Assembly: GCF_014764445.1 (NCBI RefSeq)
Contig: NZ_CP061721.1
Coordinates: 2,976,001-3,040,000 of the forward strand
Direction: 5' to 3'
Source of the DNA: Pseudarthrobacter sp. BIM B-2242
GTDB taxonomy: Bacteria > Actinomycetota > Actinomycetes > Actinomycetales > Micrococcaceae
Length of the DNA: 64,000 nt
The position numbers were made by a program, and so were the translations under genes. Under the pieces are notes generated by a model that had not been told where the DNA came from, did not search any database, and saw nothing but the letters and a program-made list of their open reading frames with translations. Shown here piece after piece: positions 8,022-16,747 of the stretch. The first letter of the stretch is position 1, and the number at the start of each line of letters is the position of its first letter.

Positions 8022-8432
8022 TTGCTAAAAACAAAAAAAGAGCGCGGCGCGGTAGCCGTCGAGATGGCAATACTGCTGCCCCTCTTGCTCATGCTGCTCA
8101 TTGGAACCATCGAATTCGGCCGCGTATTCAATGTCCAAATCTCACTAAATCAGGCGGCCCGAGAAGGCGCCCGCCACGCCGCTATCCATTACGGTGACCC
8201 GACCTTAGATGTGGAAGGTACTGCACTAGCCGCAGCGCCGTCCCTCGACAATCTGACCGTACTCGTCACGGACAACGCCACCGAATGCGCTGATGATGGC
8301 GCCAACGTCGAGGTCATAGCCAGGACAACTCTCAATTCAGTGTCTGGTTTGTTCGATGTCGAACTACTGGGAATGCCCGTAATTTTCCCGCTGGAACTAA
8401 CTGGAAGAGGGGTCATGCGATGCGGCGGTTAA
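8022..8432 (+). CDS. tadE: TadE-family pseudopilin
   Basis: 136-residue minor pseudopilin. A short basic leader ends ERG and is followed by AVAVEMAILLPLLLMLLIG, with Glu at +5 after the Gly, so it is a likely substrate of the Tad prepilin peptidase. The TadE motif FGRVFNVQISLNQAAREGAR follows. Start: TTG at 8022, with only a weak GGGG upstream, so the start is uncertain. The 3' end overlaps the next gene by 13 nt, which implies coupled translation. Confidence 0.85.
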   Translation: MLKTKKERGAVAVEMAILLPLLLMLLIGTIEFGRVFNVQISLNQAAREGARHAAIHYGDPTLDVEGTALAAAPSLDNLTVLVTDNATECADDGANVEVIARTTLNSVSGLFDVELLGMPVIFPLELTGRGVMRCGG

Positions 8433-9496
8433 AACTACCACTGTTGCCGCCGGACGAACGAGGGGCATCCAGCATCATCGTTGCCATTCTTTTGGTCGTC
8501 CTCCTAGGTTTCGGAGCTCTGGCCGTTGATGTCGGCGCGATGTATTCCGAGAAAGGTCAACTTCAGAATGGAGCAGATGCCGCAGCACTAGCTATTGCAC
8601 AGGAGTGCGCTGCGAAGGCAAGCACCGCCCCCTGCGCCGCGGACCAGACAACGCGGGCTGTTCCGTTTGCCAACGGCAACTCCGTTGACGGCGACAGCGG
8701 TGTTATCTCGGCAACCGTTAACGCCGGCGTAGTGGACGTCCTTACCGAGACGCCAGAGAAAGCGAATGGCGAGCACTTCTCGTTGTACCTGGCTCGCGCC
8801 CTGGGATTCGAGTCGGTTGAAATTCAAGCCGCCGCTCAGGCCACCTTCGGAGGTATCGGGGCCGCCGATACCATACCCTTGACTTTTTCGCAGTGCGAAT
8901 CAGATGCAACCTTCGTAAAAGGACTGCAGTTCTTTCCAACGCACGGTGACAAAATTGCCGAGGAACCTCCCTATAACTGCGCACACCAGTCGTCGTCCGG
9001 ACACGAACTTCCAGGTGGGTTTGGCTGGCTCAAACACCCTGGAACGGTATGCTCCGTGCACGTCGATGTTGATGATCCATGGATTGAGGCAAGACCGGGC
9101 ACCAGCTTCGACGAATCTTGTGCATCAACTTTTGACCGATGGGCGGAGCGTCTCGACGCAGGTCAAGAAGTGAAAGTCCTGATTCCAATCTTTGACACCG
9201 CCTGTCCTGAGCCAAAAAAGGTAAAGACGGGCCCAGATCCCTGCCTTAATTCCCCTTTCGGTAAAGCATTCCATATTGAGGCGTTCGCCCAACTATCAAT
9301 TCGCGGATGGCATCTCACTGGCGGCGGCAGCACGTATATGACCGATGACGCGACGGACCTGTCAACAGCCCTGAAGCTGAAGAACTCCGACACCGGCCTG
9401 TTTGGAGAATTCATCCGTCGCGTGTCTCTGGTAGAAGCAGCCACAATGGGCGGGCCCGTCAAATACGGGGCATTGGGCGTGATGCTCACGCAATAG
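8420..9496 (+). CDS. tadG: TadG-like pilus assembly protein
   Basis: 358-residue protein. The N-terminal segment DERGASSIIVAILLVVLLGFGALAVDVGAMYSEKGQLQNGADAAALA is characteristic of Tad/TadG-type proteins: one membrane helix followed by a YxxKxxLQNxADAAALA region. The remainder is a secreted Cys-containing domain of about 300 residues that I do not recognise. It overlaps tadE by 13 nt. It is probably a minor pilus or anchor component outside the membrane. The residue at +5 after Gly15 is not Glu, so processing by TadV is doubtful. Confidence 0.75.
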   Translation: MRRLKLPLLPPDERGASSIIVAILLVVLLGFGALAVDVGAMYSEKGQLQNGADAAALAIAQECAAKASTAPCAADQTTRAVPFANGNSVDGDSGVISATVNAGVVDVLTETPEKANGEHFSLYLARALGFESVEIQAAAQATFGGIGAADTIPLTFSQCESDATFVKGLQFFPTHGDKIAEEPPYNCAHQSSSGHELPGGFGWLKHPGTVCSVHVDVDDPWIEARPGTSFDESCASTFDRWAERLDAGQEVKVLIPIFDTACPEPKKVKTGPDPCLNSPFGKAFHIEAFAQLSIRGWHLTGGGSTYMTDDATDLSTALKLKNSDTGLFGEFIRRVSLVEAATMGGPVKYGALGVMLTQ

Positions 9497-9543
9497 CCGC
9501 TTGAAAATCACTGGGAATTTCAATCCATAAAGGAGCAATTCAA

Positions 9544-10317
9544 TTGAAAGCACGCCTACTGGGAGGCATAGCAGCGTTAGTCCTGTCTATAGTCGGAGCC
9601 CTCTTGCTATTCGTTTACGTTCAAGGTGCGGATAACCGCGCTCAACAAGGTCTCGAACCGATTGATGTGTTGGTAGTCGCCGACCGTATCCCCGCGGGAA
9701 CCAAAGTGGCTGACATCCGCAACCGGGTTACGTTAGAGGCCGTTCCACGCTCGGCTGTAGCCGAGGGCGTTCTGACCAACCTGGACGAACACGCGGGGAC
9801 CGTGACTGCAGTTGATCTGATGCCGGGAGAGCAGCTGATGTCATCCCGCCTTGTGGACCCCAAAGACCTGGTGCCCGGCACGGTGCCAGTCCCGGACGGC
9901 CTGGAGGAAGTTACTTTCCTCTTGGAGCCTGAAAAGATTCTGGGCGGCCGTGTGAAGGCGGGCGACAAGGTTACTGTTTTCACTTCATTTGAGTCGAAGG
10001 ACGAGATGCCCGCCGATGCTCCTGTTGCTGCGGAAGTCAAAGGCTGGAAACAATCCACGGGCCTGCTCTTCCACGATGTATTGGTCACCGCGGTGCAACA
10101 GGCAACGCCAGAAACCGCAAAGTCGACTGGCGCTGAAGCGGACAAGGGTGTGGCCATGCCCAGCGGCTCGGCTTTCGTGACAGTAGCACGGAGCGATACA
10201 GACGCAGCTAAAATGATCTTCAGCGCTGAATATGGCAGCCTCTGGCTATCGAAGCAGACGGACAGCACAACGAAGAACGATCCGCCGGTCACTACCTTCG
10301 GTGGGCTGTACCCGTGA
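9544..10317 (+). CDS. cpaB: Flp pilus assembly protein CpaB/RcpC (SAF domain)
   Basis: 257 residues. It has an N-terminal membrane anchor (GGIAALVLSIVGALLLFVYVQGA), then a SAF domain (VLVVADRIPAGTKVADI, LMPGEQLMSSRLVDP) and an RcpC-like beta-rich region. The start is a TTG with AAAGGAG 8-9 nt upstream, a strong ribosome site. Its role is inferred from family: periplasmic or wall-side pilus assembly factor. The 3' end overlaps the next gene by 4 nt. Confidence 0.83.
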   Translation: MKARLLGGIAALVLSIVGALLLFVYVQGADNRAQQGLEPIDVLVVADRIPAGTKVADIRNRVTLEAVPRSAVAEGVLTNLDEHAGTVTAVDLMPGEQLMSSRLVDPKDLVPGTVPVPDGLEEVTFLLEPEKILGGRVKAGDKVTVFTSFESKDEMPADAPVAAEVKGWKQSTGLLFHDVLVTAVQQATPETAKSTGAEADKGVAMPSGSAFVTVARSDTDAAKMIFSAEYGSLWLSKQTDSTTKNDPPVTTFGGLYP

Positions 10318-11513
10318 GTCGCTTCGTAGCAATCACTGCGGTCCGCGACTTCGAGGGCAACATCCGCGAGGCAATCATGGGTGCTCTTCACGGCGATCTG
10401 CAAACTCTCTCCCCGGAAGTGCTGGCCGGCGGCCCGGAAGACGTTTTCAAGCAACTCAGCGGCGCGCCGCCGGAGGTGTTAATTCTCGGACCAGGTGTAA
10501 CTCCAGACAACGCCCTGAAATTGGCCACGGTTTTCGACCTTCAGTATCCCGAAATCAGCCTCATTTTGGTCGCCGAACCAGCACCGGAACTGGTTCTCCG
10601 TGCGATGCACGCAGGGATACGCGACGTTGTCAGGCCCGATATCGACGTGAACGACCTTCGAGTCCTGTTGGAGCGCGCGTGCCTGGCTTCCGCTAGCCGG
10701 CGTCGCGGCATGGGCCCTGCTGCCGAGTCGGCACAGGAGCGCGGCCGCATCATTGCCGTGATGTCTCCGAAAGGCGGCGTCGGCAAGACGACCATAGCTA
10801 CCAACCTCGCCGTCGGACTGAGCAAGCTTGCCCCCATGAGCGTTGTTATCGTAGATCTCGACCTACAGTTTGGCGACGTCGCCTCTGGGCTACTGCTAGA
10901 ACCCGAGCACTCAATCACAGAAGCCGTTCACGGTCCCGCTGCCCAAGACTCCATGGTTCTCAAAGCTTTCCTGACGGTGCACCCCGCGGGCCTCTACGCC
11001 CTCTGTGCTCCTAAAACTCCGGCGGAGTCGGACTATATAACCGCAAGTCACGTCACCCGACTCCTCAACCAGTTGGCGACCGAGTTCAAGTATGTAGTGG
11101 TCGATACTGCCCCGGGGCTTGGGGAACACTGCTTGGCCACGCTTGAACAGGCAACAGATGGCGTATGGGTTTGTGGTATGGATGTGCCGAGCATCCGCGG
11201 GCTTAGCAAAACCTTCAGCGTACTGAAGGAGCTGCAATTGGTACCCCAGGGACGCCACACAGTACTCAATTTTGCAGACCGCAAGAGCGGCATCTCGGTG
11301 GATGACGTGGAATCAACTATTGGTGTACCCATCGACGCGGTCATTCCGCGGTCCCGAACTTTGCCGTTTACAACAAACCGCGGAATTCCTGTGCTGCAGG
11401 GTAACACCAGAGACGCGGCATCAAAGGGCCTGAAAAGGCTAGTCGACAGGTTCGACGCTGACTGGATCGCCTCCAGTCAGAACAAATTGCACAGACGGGT
11501 GGTATTGACATGA
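10314..11513 (+). CDS. tadZ: Pilus localisation ATPase TadZ/CpaE
   Basis: 399 residues. A receiver-like N-terminal domain (about 1-125) lacks an obvious phosphorylatable active site. It is followed by a MinD/ParA-type ATPase with deviant Walker [11 protein letters not shown] near residue 152 and [18 protein letters not shown]. In Tad systems it marks the pole or site where the pilus machine assembles. GTG start overlapping the cpaB stop (GTGA), and its own end overlaps tadA (ATGA), so the three genes form one translational unit. Confidence 0.87.
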   Translation: MSRFVAITAVRDFEGNIREAIMGALHGDLQTLSPEVLAGGPEDVFKQLSGAPPEVLILGPGVTPDNALKLATVFDLQYPEISLILVAEPAPELVLRAMHAGIRDVVRPDIDVNDLRVLLERACLASASRRRGMGPAAESAQERGRIIAVMSPKGGVGKTTIATNLAVGLSKLAPMSVVIVDLDLQFGDVASGLLLEPEHSITEAVHGPAAQDSMVLKAFLTVHPAGLYALCAPKTPAESDYITASHVTRLLNQLATEFKYVVVDTAPGLGEHCLATLEQATDGVWVCGMDVPSIRGLSKTFSVLKELQLVPQGRHTVLNFADRKSGISVDDVESTIGVPIDAVIPRSRTLPFTTNRGIPVLQGNTRDAASKGLKRLVDRFDADWIASSQNKLHRRVVLT

Positions 11514-12982
11514 AGCTATCGGACCGTCTTTCAACATCGGTAGCCAATCGGCTGCCCGCGACAGGGGCCCCGCAGGCCGGAACCCCTGTTGACAGCGCTC
11601 CCTCTGGTGCCGTGGCCGAGCGTACGATTCCCCTGGCGGAACCAAGCCAGCCGACAACCTTGTCCCGGGGCAGTTCTCCAACGCCGGTGGCAGTGGACGC
11701 CCTTGCGGGGCTGAAGCAGCGCGCTGCAGAAGCGCTCTTTGAACGGATGGGGACCAGATCGGGAGACTCATCGACCTCCGAAGAGGACCTCCGCGCACAG
11801 GCGGTCGATGAACTGTCCTCGGTCATTGACCAGGAGCAAGTGCCTCTGTCTCCGGAGGAACGTCGCCGCCTTATCCGCGAAATAGCGGATGAAGTCATGG
11901 GTTACGGTCCTCTTCAGCGATTGCTGGAAGATCCTTCCGTAACCGAAATTATGGTCAACCGATTTGATCAGATCTACGTGGAGCGATCCGGCCATCTCTC
12001 CCTTACCGGAGCGCAGTTCAGTTCGGATGACCACCTGCGGAAAGTAATCGAGAAGATTGTCTCGCGTGTGGGCCGAAGGATCGATGAATCGTCACCCCTT
12101 GTGGATGCACGCCTCGAGGATGGGTCCCGCGTCAACGCAATCATTCCACCCCTAGCTGTCAATGGACCATCGCTGACAATCCGAAAGTTTAGCCACGTTC
12201 CGTTGACGGTCCAGAACCTGATCGACTGGGGCTCCATCACACCTCAAATGGCAGAACTGCTAAGTGCATGCGTTCGAGCACGATTGAATATCATCGTTTC
12301 CGGCGGTACCGGTACAGGCAAGACAACCTTGTTGAACGTCCTGTCCTCTTTCATACCTGAAGATGATCGCATCGTCACCATCGAAGATGCCGTGGAACTT
12401 CAGCTCCAACAAGAGCATGTCGTTCGACTCGAAAGCCGGCCTCCCAACATCGAGGGCAAGGGTGCTGTGGGAATTCGTGAACTAGTCAGGAACTCCCTGC
12501 GGATGCGACCCGACCGAATTATTGTCGGGGAAGTCCGAGGCGGTGAGTCCTTGGACATGCTTCAGGCGATGAATACCGGCCATGATGGTTCGCTTTCCAC
12601 AGTTCACGCAAATTCGCCTCGAGATGCCGTCGCACGACTGGAGACTCTTGTACTGATGGCCGGAATGGATCTCCCACTAAGGGCTATCCGAGAGCAAGTT
12701 TCTTCGGCTGTAGATCTAATAATCCAGGTGACCCGCTTGCGTGATGGCAGCCGAAGGGTCACCCATGTGACTGAAGTTCAAGGAATGGAGGGCGAGGTTG
12801 TGACCCTCCAGGATGCGTTCGTCTTTGACTATTCCGCGGGCATGGACGACGAAGGCCGTTTTCTGGGCAAACCAGTTTCCACCGGGATTCGGCCGCGTTT
12901 TCTGGATCGTCTTTCAGACCACGGAATCTTCGTATCGCCCGAAGTTTTCGGTAGCGCTTTCAGCCCCACGGTGAGAAGGTAA
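11510..12982 (+). CDS. tadA: Tad secretion ATPase TadA/CpaF
   Basis: 490-residue hexameric ATPase of the type II/IV secretion superfamily that powers pilus extension, and possibly retraction. Walker [13 protein letters not shown] is near residues 264-275. The Asp/His boxes and Walker B region ([33 protein letters not shown]) are conserved. A proline/serine-rich N-terminal region of about 70 residues precedes the conserved N-domain. Start overlaps tadZ by ATGA, and tadB begins 2 nt after the stop. Confidence 0.93.
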   Translation: MKLSDRLSTSVANRLPATGAPQAGTPVDSAPSGAVAERTIPLAEPSQPTTLSRGSSPTPVAVDALAGLKQRAAEALFERMGTRSGDSSTSEEDLRAQAVDELSSVIDQEQVPLSPEERRRLIREIADEVMGYGPLQRLLEDPSVTEIMVNRFDQIYVERSGHLSLTGAQFSSDDHLRKVIEKIVSRVGRRIDESSPLVDARLEDGSRVNAIIPPLAVNGPSLTIRKFSHVPLTVQNLIDWGSITPQMAELLSACVRARLNIIVSGGTGTGKTTLLNVLSSFIPEDDRIVTIEDAVELQLQQEHVVRLESRPPNIEGKGAVGIRELVRNSLRMRPDRIIVGEVRGGESLDMLQAMNTGHDGSLSTVHANSPRDAVARLETLVLMAGMDLPLRAIREQVSSAVDLIIQVTRLRDGSRRVTHVTEVQGMEGEVVTLQDAFVFDYSAGMDDEGRFLGKPVSTGIRPRFLDRLSDHGIFVSPEVFGSAFSPTVRR

Positions 12983-12984
12983 CC

Positions 12985-13929
12985 ATGGACTTTCCACTAC
13001 TTCTCGTCGCGGCGTTCGTCCCCTGCCTCGGTGCGCTGCTCCTACTCTTTCTCGTAGTCCTGAAACCCAAATTTGATGCGCTTCCGCGTGACCGTCGCCG
13101 ACCGCCATCAGAACTTGCTGATCCCACAGCGATAAGTCGTCTTTCGCAGTCGGCCGTCAATGTCGTGGGCGATGTCATCGGTGAGTCAGGTGGCCCCTAC
13201 AACAGGACAGTCTTATACAATGCCGGCGTCAAAATGCCGCCAGCGGACTTCACAGTTGTTGTCGCCGTTGGCTCTTTCCTGGTCGCCGTATTTGCGACGC
13301 TGGTGACCAATATCTTCATCGGCCTTCTCCTAGGAGCAGCGACACCGTTCCTCACGCGCTTTATCTTGGTGATTCTCACCGATCGGCGGAGGGGACAATT
13401 CGAGAGTCAACTCATAGACACTATTCAGATGGTCATCGGCGGACTCCGCGTCGGACACAGCGTGATGCGTTCCATCGAAGCAGCCGCCGTTGAATCGGAT
13501 GTTCCGACATCCGAGGAACTGTCCCGCATTGTTAATGAGACGCGAATTGGTAAAGACCCCCGACAAGCCATCGAAGAAGCCTCAATTCGAATGGACAGCG
13601 AAGACTTCCGTTGGATTGGTCAAGCCATTCAGATAAACCGCGAAGTGGGCGGCGACTTAGCCCAAGTATTAGAGCAGGTGGCCGGAACCATTCGTGAGCG
13701 TAGTGAAATTAAGGGCCAGATTCGCGCCCTCAGTGGCGAGGGAAAGATGTCAGCCTACATACTAATGGCAATGCCCGTCGGGGTCGCCATCATGATCAGC
13801 TTCATCAACCCTGGCTACATGGACGTTTTCATTGAGGAGCCGATCGGTATCGCCATGCTTATTGCCAGCTTCATCATGTTCGCAATCGGTGGCTTCTGGA
13901 TGAGCCGCATCATCAAGATCAAGTTCTAG
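12985..13929 (+). CDS. tadB: Tad inner-membrane platform protein TadB
   Basis: 314 residues with a T2SF (GspF-like) domain. Hydrophobic segments lie at the N-terminus and near residues 85-130, followed by a cytoplasmic helical domain (QMVIGGLRVGHSVMRSIEAAA, IGKDPRQAIEEA) and two C-terminal membrane helices. It forms the membrane platform with TadC on which TadA acts. GAAGG lies about 6 nt before the ATG. Confidence 0.9.
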   Translation: MDFPLLLVAAFVPCLGALLLLFLVVLKPKFDALPRDRRRPPSELADPTAISRLSQSAVNVVGDVIGESGGPYNRTVLYNAGVKMPPADFTVVVAVGSFLVAVFATLVTNIFIGLLLGAATPFLTRFILVILTDRRRGQFESQLIDTIQMVIGGLRVGHSVMRSIEAAAVESDVPTSEELSRIVNETRIGKDPRQAIEEASIRMDSEDFRWIGQAIQINREVGGDLAQVLEQVAGTIRERSEIKGQIRALSGEGKMSAYILMAMPVGVAIMISFINPGYMDVFIEEPIGIAMLIASFIMFAIGGFWMSRIIKIKF

Positions 13930-13942
13930 GAAGGCTCGGCCC

Positions 13943-14821
13943 GTGACTCCAACCGTATGGTTTATTATTGCCACTATAGTCCTTCCCTTGGCCTACTTTT
14001 CATGGACGCTCATCACTGCAGACCGAAAAGGCATGATCGCGGTTCAAACAAATCTGGGCCAGGGATTGTCCGCGACCGGAAACATCGAGTACCGGCGATT
14101 TTCCACTCTTCTTGTGCTTTCAAAGCGGTTCACCCCCGGAAGCTACGAATCCAAGCTGGACAGATGGCTGTCTCTGGCTGGTCGCCCCGAGGCAATCCCA
14201 CTTGAACGGCTGATTGTCGGAAAACCCGTCCTGGCACTTGCCGGAGCTCTCCTGGGTTTGCTCCTCTTCACCGGGGATCCGAACGCGAAGAATCTCGCCA
14301 TCGGGCTGTTCATTACGGTATTTATGTACTTCGTGCCGGATTTGCTGATAGTCAACAAGGGCATCAAACGGCAGGTGGCCATGGAACTGGAACTACCGAA
14401 CACCTTGGATCAGATGCTCATCTCCGTGGAAGCGGGACTCGGATTCGAGGCTGCAATGTCCCGAGCAGGACAATACGGCGATGGGCCTCTCGCGCAAGAG
14501 ATCGTGCGTACCCTCCAAGACATCCAGGTGGGTCGCCCCCGGCAGGAGGCCTATGAGGCATTGGCCGCCCGCAGTTCGGTTCAGGATCTGAAAAGTTTCG
14601 TCAGAGCCGTTATTCAGGCCGACAAGTACGGCATCGGGATAGCAAGCGTTCTCCGGGCCCAGGCAAAGCAAGCGCGAGTGAAGCGGCGCCAGCGAGCCGA
14701 GGAAAAGGCTTTGAAACTTCCCGTGAAAGTCCTCTTTCCGCTTCTACTCTTTATCTTCCCTGTGCTTTTCATCGTGTTGCTTGGGCCTGCGGCCATCAAT
14801 ATCATCGAGGCTTTCAGCTAG
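13943..14821 (+). CDS. tadC: Tad inner-membrane platform protein TadC
   Basis: 292 residues, second T2SF-domain platform subunit. It has an N-terminal membrane helix, hydrophobic segments around residues 90-130, a conserved cytoplasmic part (ELPNTLDQMLISVEAGLGFEAAM, VGRPRQEAYEALAARSSVQDL) and a C-terminal membrane helix. GTG start with AGGAAGG upstream, 13 nt after tadB. Last gene of the Tad operon; a perfect hairpin follows. Confidence 0.9.
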   Translation: MTPTVWFIIATIVLPLAYFSWTLITADRKGMIAVQTNLGQGLSATGNIEYRRFSTLLVLSKRFTPGSYESKLDRWLSLAGRPEAIPLERLIVGKPVLALAGALLGLLLFTGDPNAKNLAIGLFITVFMYFVPDLLIVNKGIKRQVAMELELPNTLDQMLISVEAGLGFEAAMSRAGQYGDGPLAQEIVRTLQDIQVGRPRQEAYEALAARSSVQDLKSFVRAVIQADKYGIGIASVLRAQAKQARVKRRQRAEEKALKLPVKVLFPLLLFIFPVLFIVLLGPAAINIIEAFS

Positions 14822-15165
14822 TACGTGCCACACCGCGTCACTTGGCGCCCCAAATACCGGACCCCCTCGGCACCCAGAACCGAGGGGGTCCGCTTGTGTG
14901 CCGGAACCATTGGGTTCCAAACTTGAGCATCGGATCAACAATGGAATTGCGCAGGAAATTCACGCTGGGAAAGCGGTTGTGAAGGAAGTTGCAACACTAA
15001 CTTTCCGTGCTGTTTTCGCCATACTTGGACCTTGCCGTTATCAACGCAGTTGACACGTTCAGCGGCCAGTGACTTCGGATCAAGCGCTGCAGGGATGACT
15101 CAAGGTTTCCACAGGATCTCCGAAAAAATGGACCGTCACCTAACTACAGTAAGTAGCCTTGTCGC
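14822..15165. other. Intergenic region between tadC and the Hpt-like gene
   Basis: 344 bp. It holds the tadC terminator and, at 15050-15055, a perfect TTGACA box without a convincing -10 at 16-18 nt. No gene, RNA or repeat is seen in the rest. Confidence 0.5.
14858..14892 (+). terminator. Terminator of the Tad operon
   Basis: Perfect 13-bp stem, CGGACCCCCTCGG (14858-14870) with CCGAGGGGGTCCG (14880-14892), 37 nt past tadC. The trailing T-tract is weak (CTTGTGTG). Confidence 0.78.
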
Positions 15166-15642
15166 ATGGACAGTCCACCAATCACCTCCAGCAGCGGGGG
15201 TGTCCCTGCCGAGCCGTCGGCTGCGGGATCCGCCGCGGGGGTGAAGGGTGGCGTGCATCCAGGCGTACCGACGGCCGGCGCGGAACCTGCACGGTGGGTT
15301 CAACCTGAGATCCTGGCCGAGTTGGAAGCCGAGCTGAACGGTCCCGAACTGGCCCTCGGCTTCGCTCGCGACTACGCCGCCTTGTGGGACCAGCGCTTTA
15401 GCAGGCTGACAGCAGCCATCACCGGCCAGGACCGGGCGGCTGCACTGGACGCCATCATCAGCCTGCGGATCGCTTCCGCCATGGTGGGCGGCGTCCGGTT
15501 GGCCACGCTGGCCCAAGCACTTGAGCACACCGTCCGCGGCAGCGATTTCGCTCAGGCCCACCAGCTATTGGCAGGCCTGGCTGACCACGGCGTCCGCACC
15601 ATCGCAGAGCTCCAGTCCACCTATATCCAGAAGTACAGCTAG
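15166..15642 (+). CDS. Hpt-like domain protein lacking the phospho-accepting histidine
   Basis: 158 residues. An Ala/Gly/Pro-rich N-terminal 40 residues precedes a four-helix region (about 45-155) that resembles Hpt phosphotransfer domains, especially around DAIISLRIASAMVGGVRLATLAQALE. In classical Hpt proteins this position reads AHxLKxSSAxVGA. Here the histidine aligns with isoleucine, so phosphotransfer by the usual chemistry is unlikely. It may be a protein-binding or sequestering module. The gene converges with the response regulator (4 nt between stops), which suggests a functional link. The Hpt assignment rests on pattern recognition only. Confidence 0.6.
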   Translation: MDSPPITSSSGGVPAEPSAAGSAAGVKGGVHPGVPTAGAEPARWVQPEILAELEAELNGPELALGFARDYAALWDQRFSRLTAAITGQDRAAALDAIISLRIASAMVGGVRLATLAQALEHTVRGSDFAQAHQLLAGLADHGVRTIAELQSTYIQKYS

Positions 15643-15646
15643 CCCC

Positions 15647-16570
15647 TCAGCGGTCCGGCGCCGGCCAAACCGGCAGGTCGGTCCGTTGGGGTGCCAGCCG
15701 GTAGCCAACTCCCCTGACCGTCTGGAGCCAGCGCGGTGACTGCGGATCCTCCTTGAGCTTGCGGCGAAGATTCCCCACGTGCACTTCCACGGCCCGCTCG
15801 TCAGCTTCACTGATGTACGCGCCCGGCTCATACGAGTCGCCCCGGACTGCGCGGACCAGGTCGGACCGCGTGCACACGGCACCTTCCCTCCGGAGCAGTG
15901 TGTGCAGCAGGTCAAATTCGCTGCGGGTAAGCCCCAAGTTGGACTCGCCGATGGTTACAGTGCGGGTCCGGTAGTTCAAGGCGAGTCCGTTGTGCTGCAA
16001 TACGCCCGACTGTCCGGACGGGTCTTGCCCGGACAGCGAATGCCCCGAGGCACTCTGCCCAGACAAAGAGTGGCCGGGCGAAGCCTGCTCCAACGGAGTG
16101 TGTCCCCAGGTGGCCTGCCCGGCGGAAGTTCCCAACAAGGCCGGTGCCGCCGGAGGCGACGCCCAGGTGGGCGAAGCCTGCTGTGTCGGGTTGATCTCTT
16201 GGCGGGGCCGGCGCATCATTGCGGCCACCCTTGCCCTGAGTTCGCGCGGCCGGAAAGGCTTTGCAATGTAGTCGTCAGCTCCGGCGTTCAGTGCCGAGAG
16301 CAGATCCGGTTCCTCGGTACGGCCCGTCAGCATGACCACGTACGCATCGCTGAAACTCCTGATCCGCCGCAGGACCTCAAATCCGTCGATGTCCGGGAGG
16401 CCGATATCCAACGTGACAACATTGGCCATTTTGTTCCGGACCACGTCCACGCCTTCACGTCCCTCAGCGGCGGTATGGACCTCAAATCCAGCCTGACGCA
16501 GCACACCCTCCAGGAGGTTGCGTATATCCACGTCGTCTTCGATTACGACTGCTACCCCAAGATCTTCCAT
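15647..16570 (-). CDS. OmpR/PhoB-type response regulator with repetitive linker
   Basis: 307-residue transcription factor. The receiver domain (residues 1-120) has the acidic pair EDD at 11-13, phospho-acceptor Asp55 (VVTLDIGLPD), the LTGR switch and Lys104. The C-terminal winged helix is at about 190-295 (LTRSEFDLLHTLLRR, VEVHVGNLRRKLKED, VRGVGYRL). The linker (about 122-190) is unusually long. It has a near-repeat GHSLSGQ at 166-172 and 176-182 and related SGQ/GHT units. No histidine kinase is adjacent. Proximity suggests, but does not show, control of the Tad operon. Confidence 0.9.
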   Translation of the reverse strand: MEDLGVAVVIEDDVDIRNLLEGVLRQAGFEVHTAAEGREGVDVVRNKMANVVTLDIGLPDIDGFEVLRRIRSFSDAYVVMLTGRTEEPDLLSALNAGADDYIAKPFRPRELRARVAAMMRRPRQEINPTQQASPTWASPPAAPALLGTSAGQATWGHTPLEQASPGHSLSGQSASGHSLSGQDPSGQSGVLQHNGLALNYRTRTVTIGESNLGLTRSEFDLLHTLLRREGAVCTRSDLVRAVRGDSYEPGAYISEADERAVEVHVGNLRRKLKEDPQSPRWLQTVRGVGYRLAPQRTDLPVWPAPDR

Positions 16571-16747
16571 TTATCTATCCCTGACGCCAGGTGAAAAAGG
16601 CCCCCATTAGCCCAGCGCTAATCCCTTTTCCACTCCAACTCTCTCTACGCTACAAGGATGAACGGCAGATGACACTACTTCCCGTGTTTGGGTCTGAAAT
16701 GTCAATTACCGTGACAAGACACGTACATTCGTGGGCGACCGAAGGAG

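Noticed and set aside
10314..10690. Receiver-like N-domain of TadZ as a true phosphorylated response regulator
   Set aside because: The acidic pocket and phospho-Asp pattern of active receivers is not visible; such degenerate domains are typical of TadZ.
15050..15078. Perfect TTGACA box upstream of the Hpt-like gene
   Set aside because: No acceptable -10 lies 16-18 nt downstream, so I do not call a promoter.
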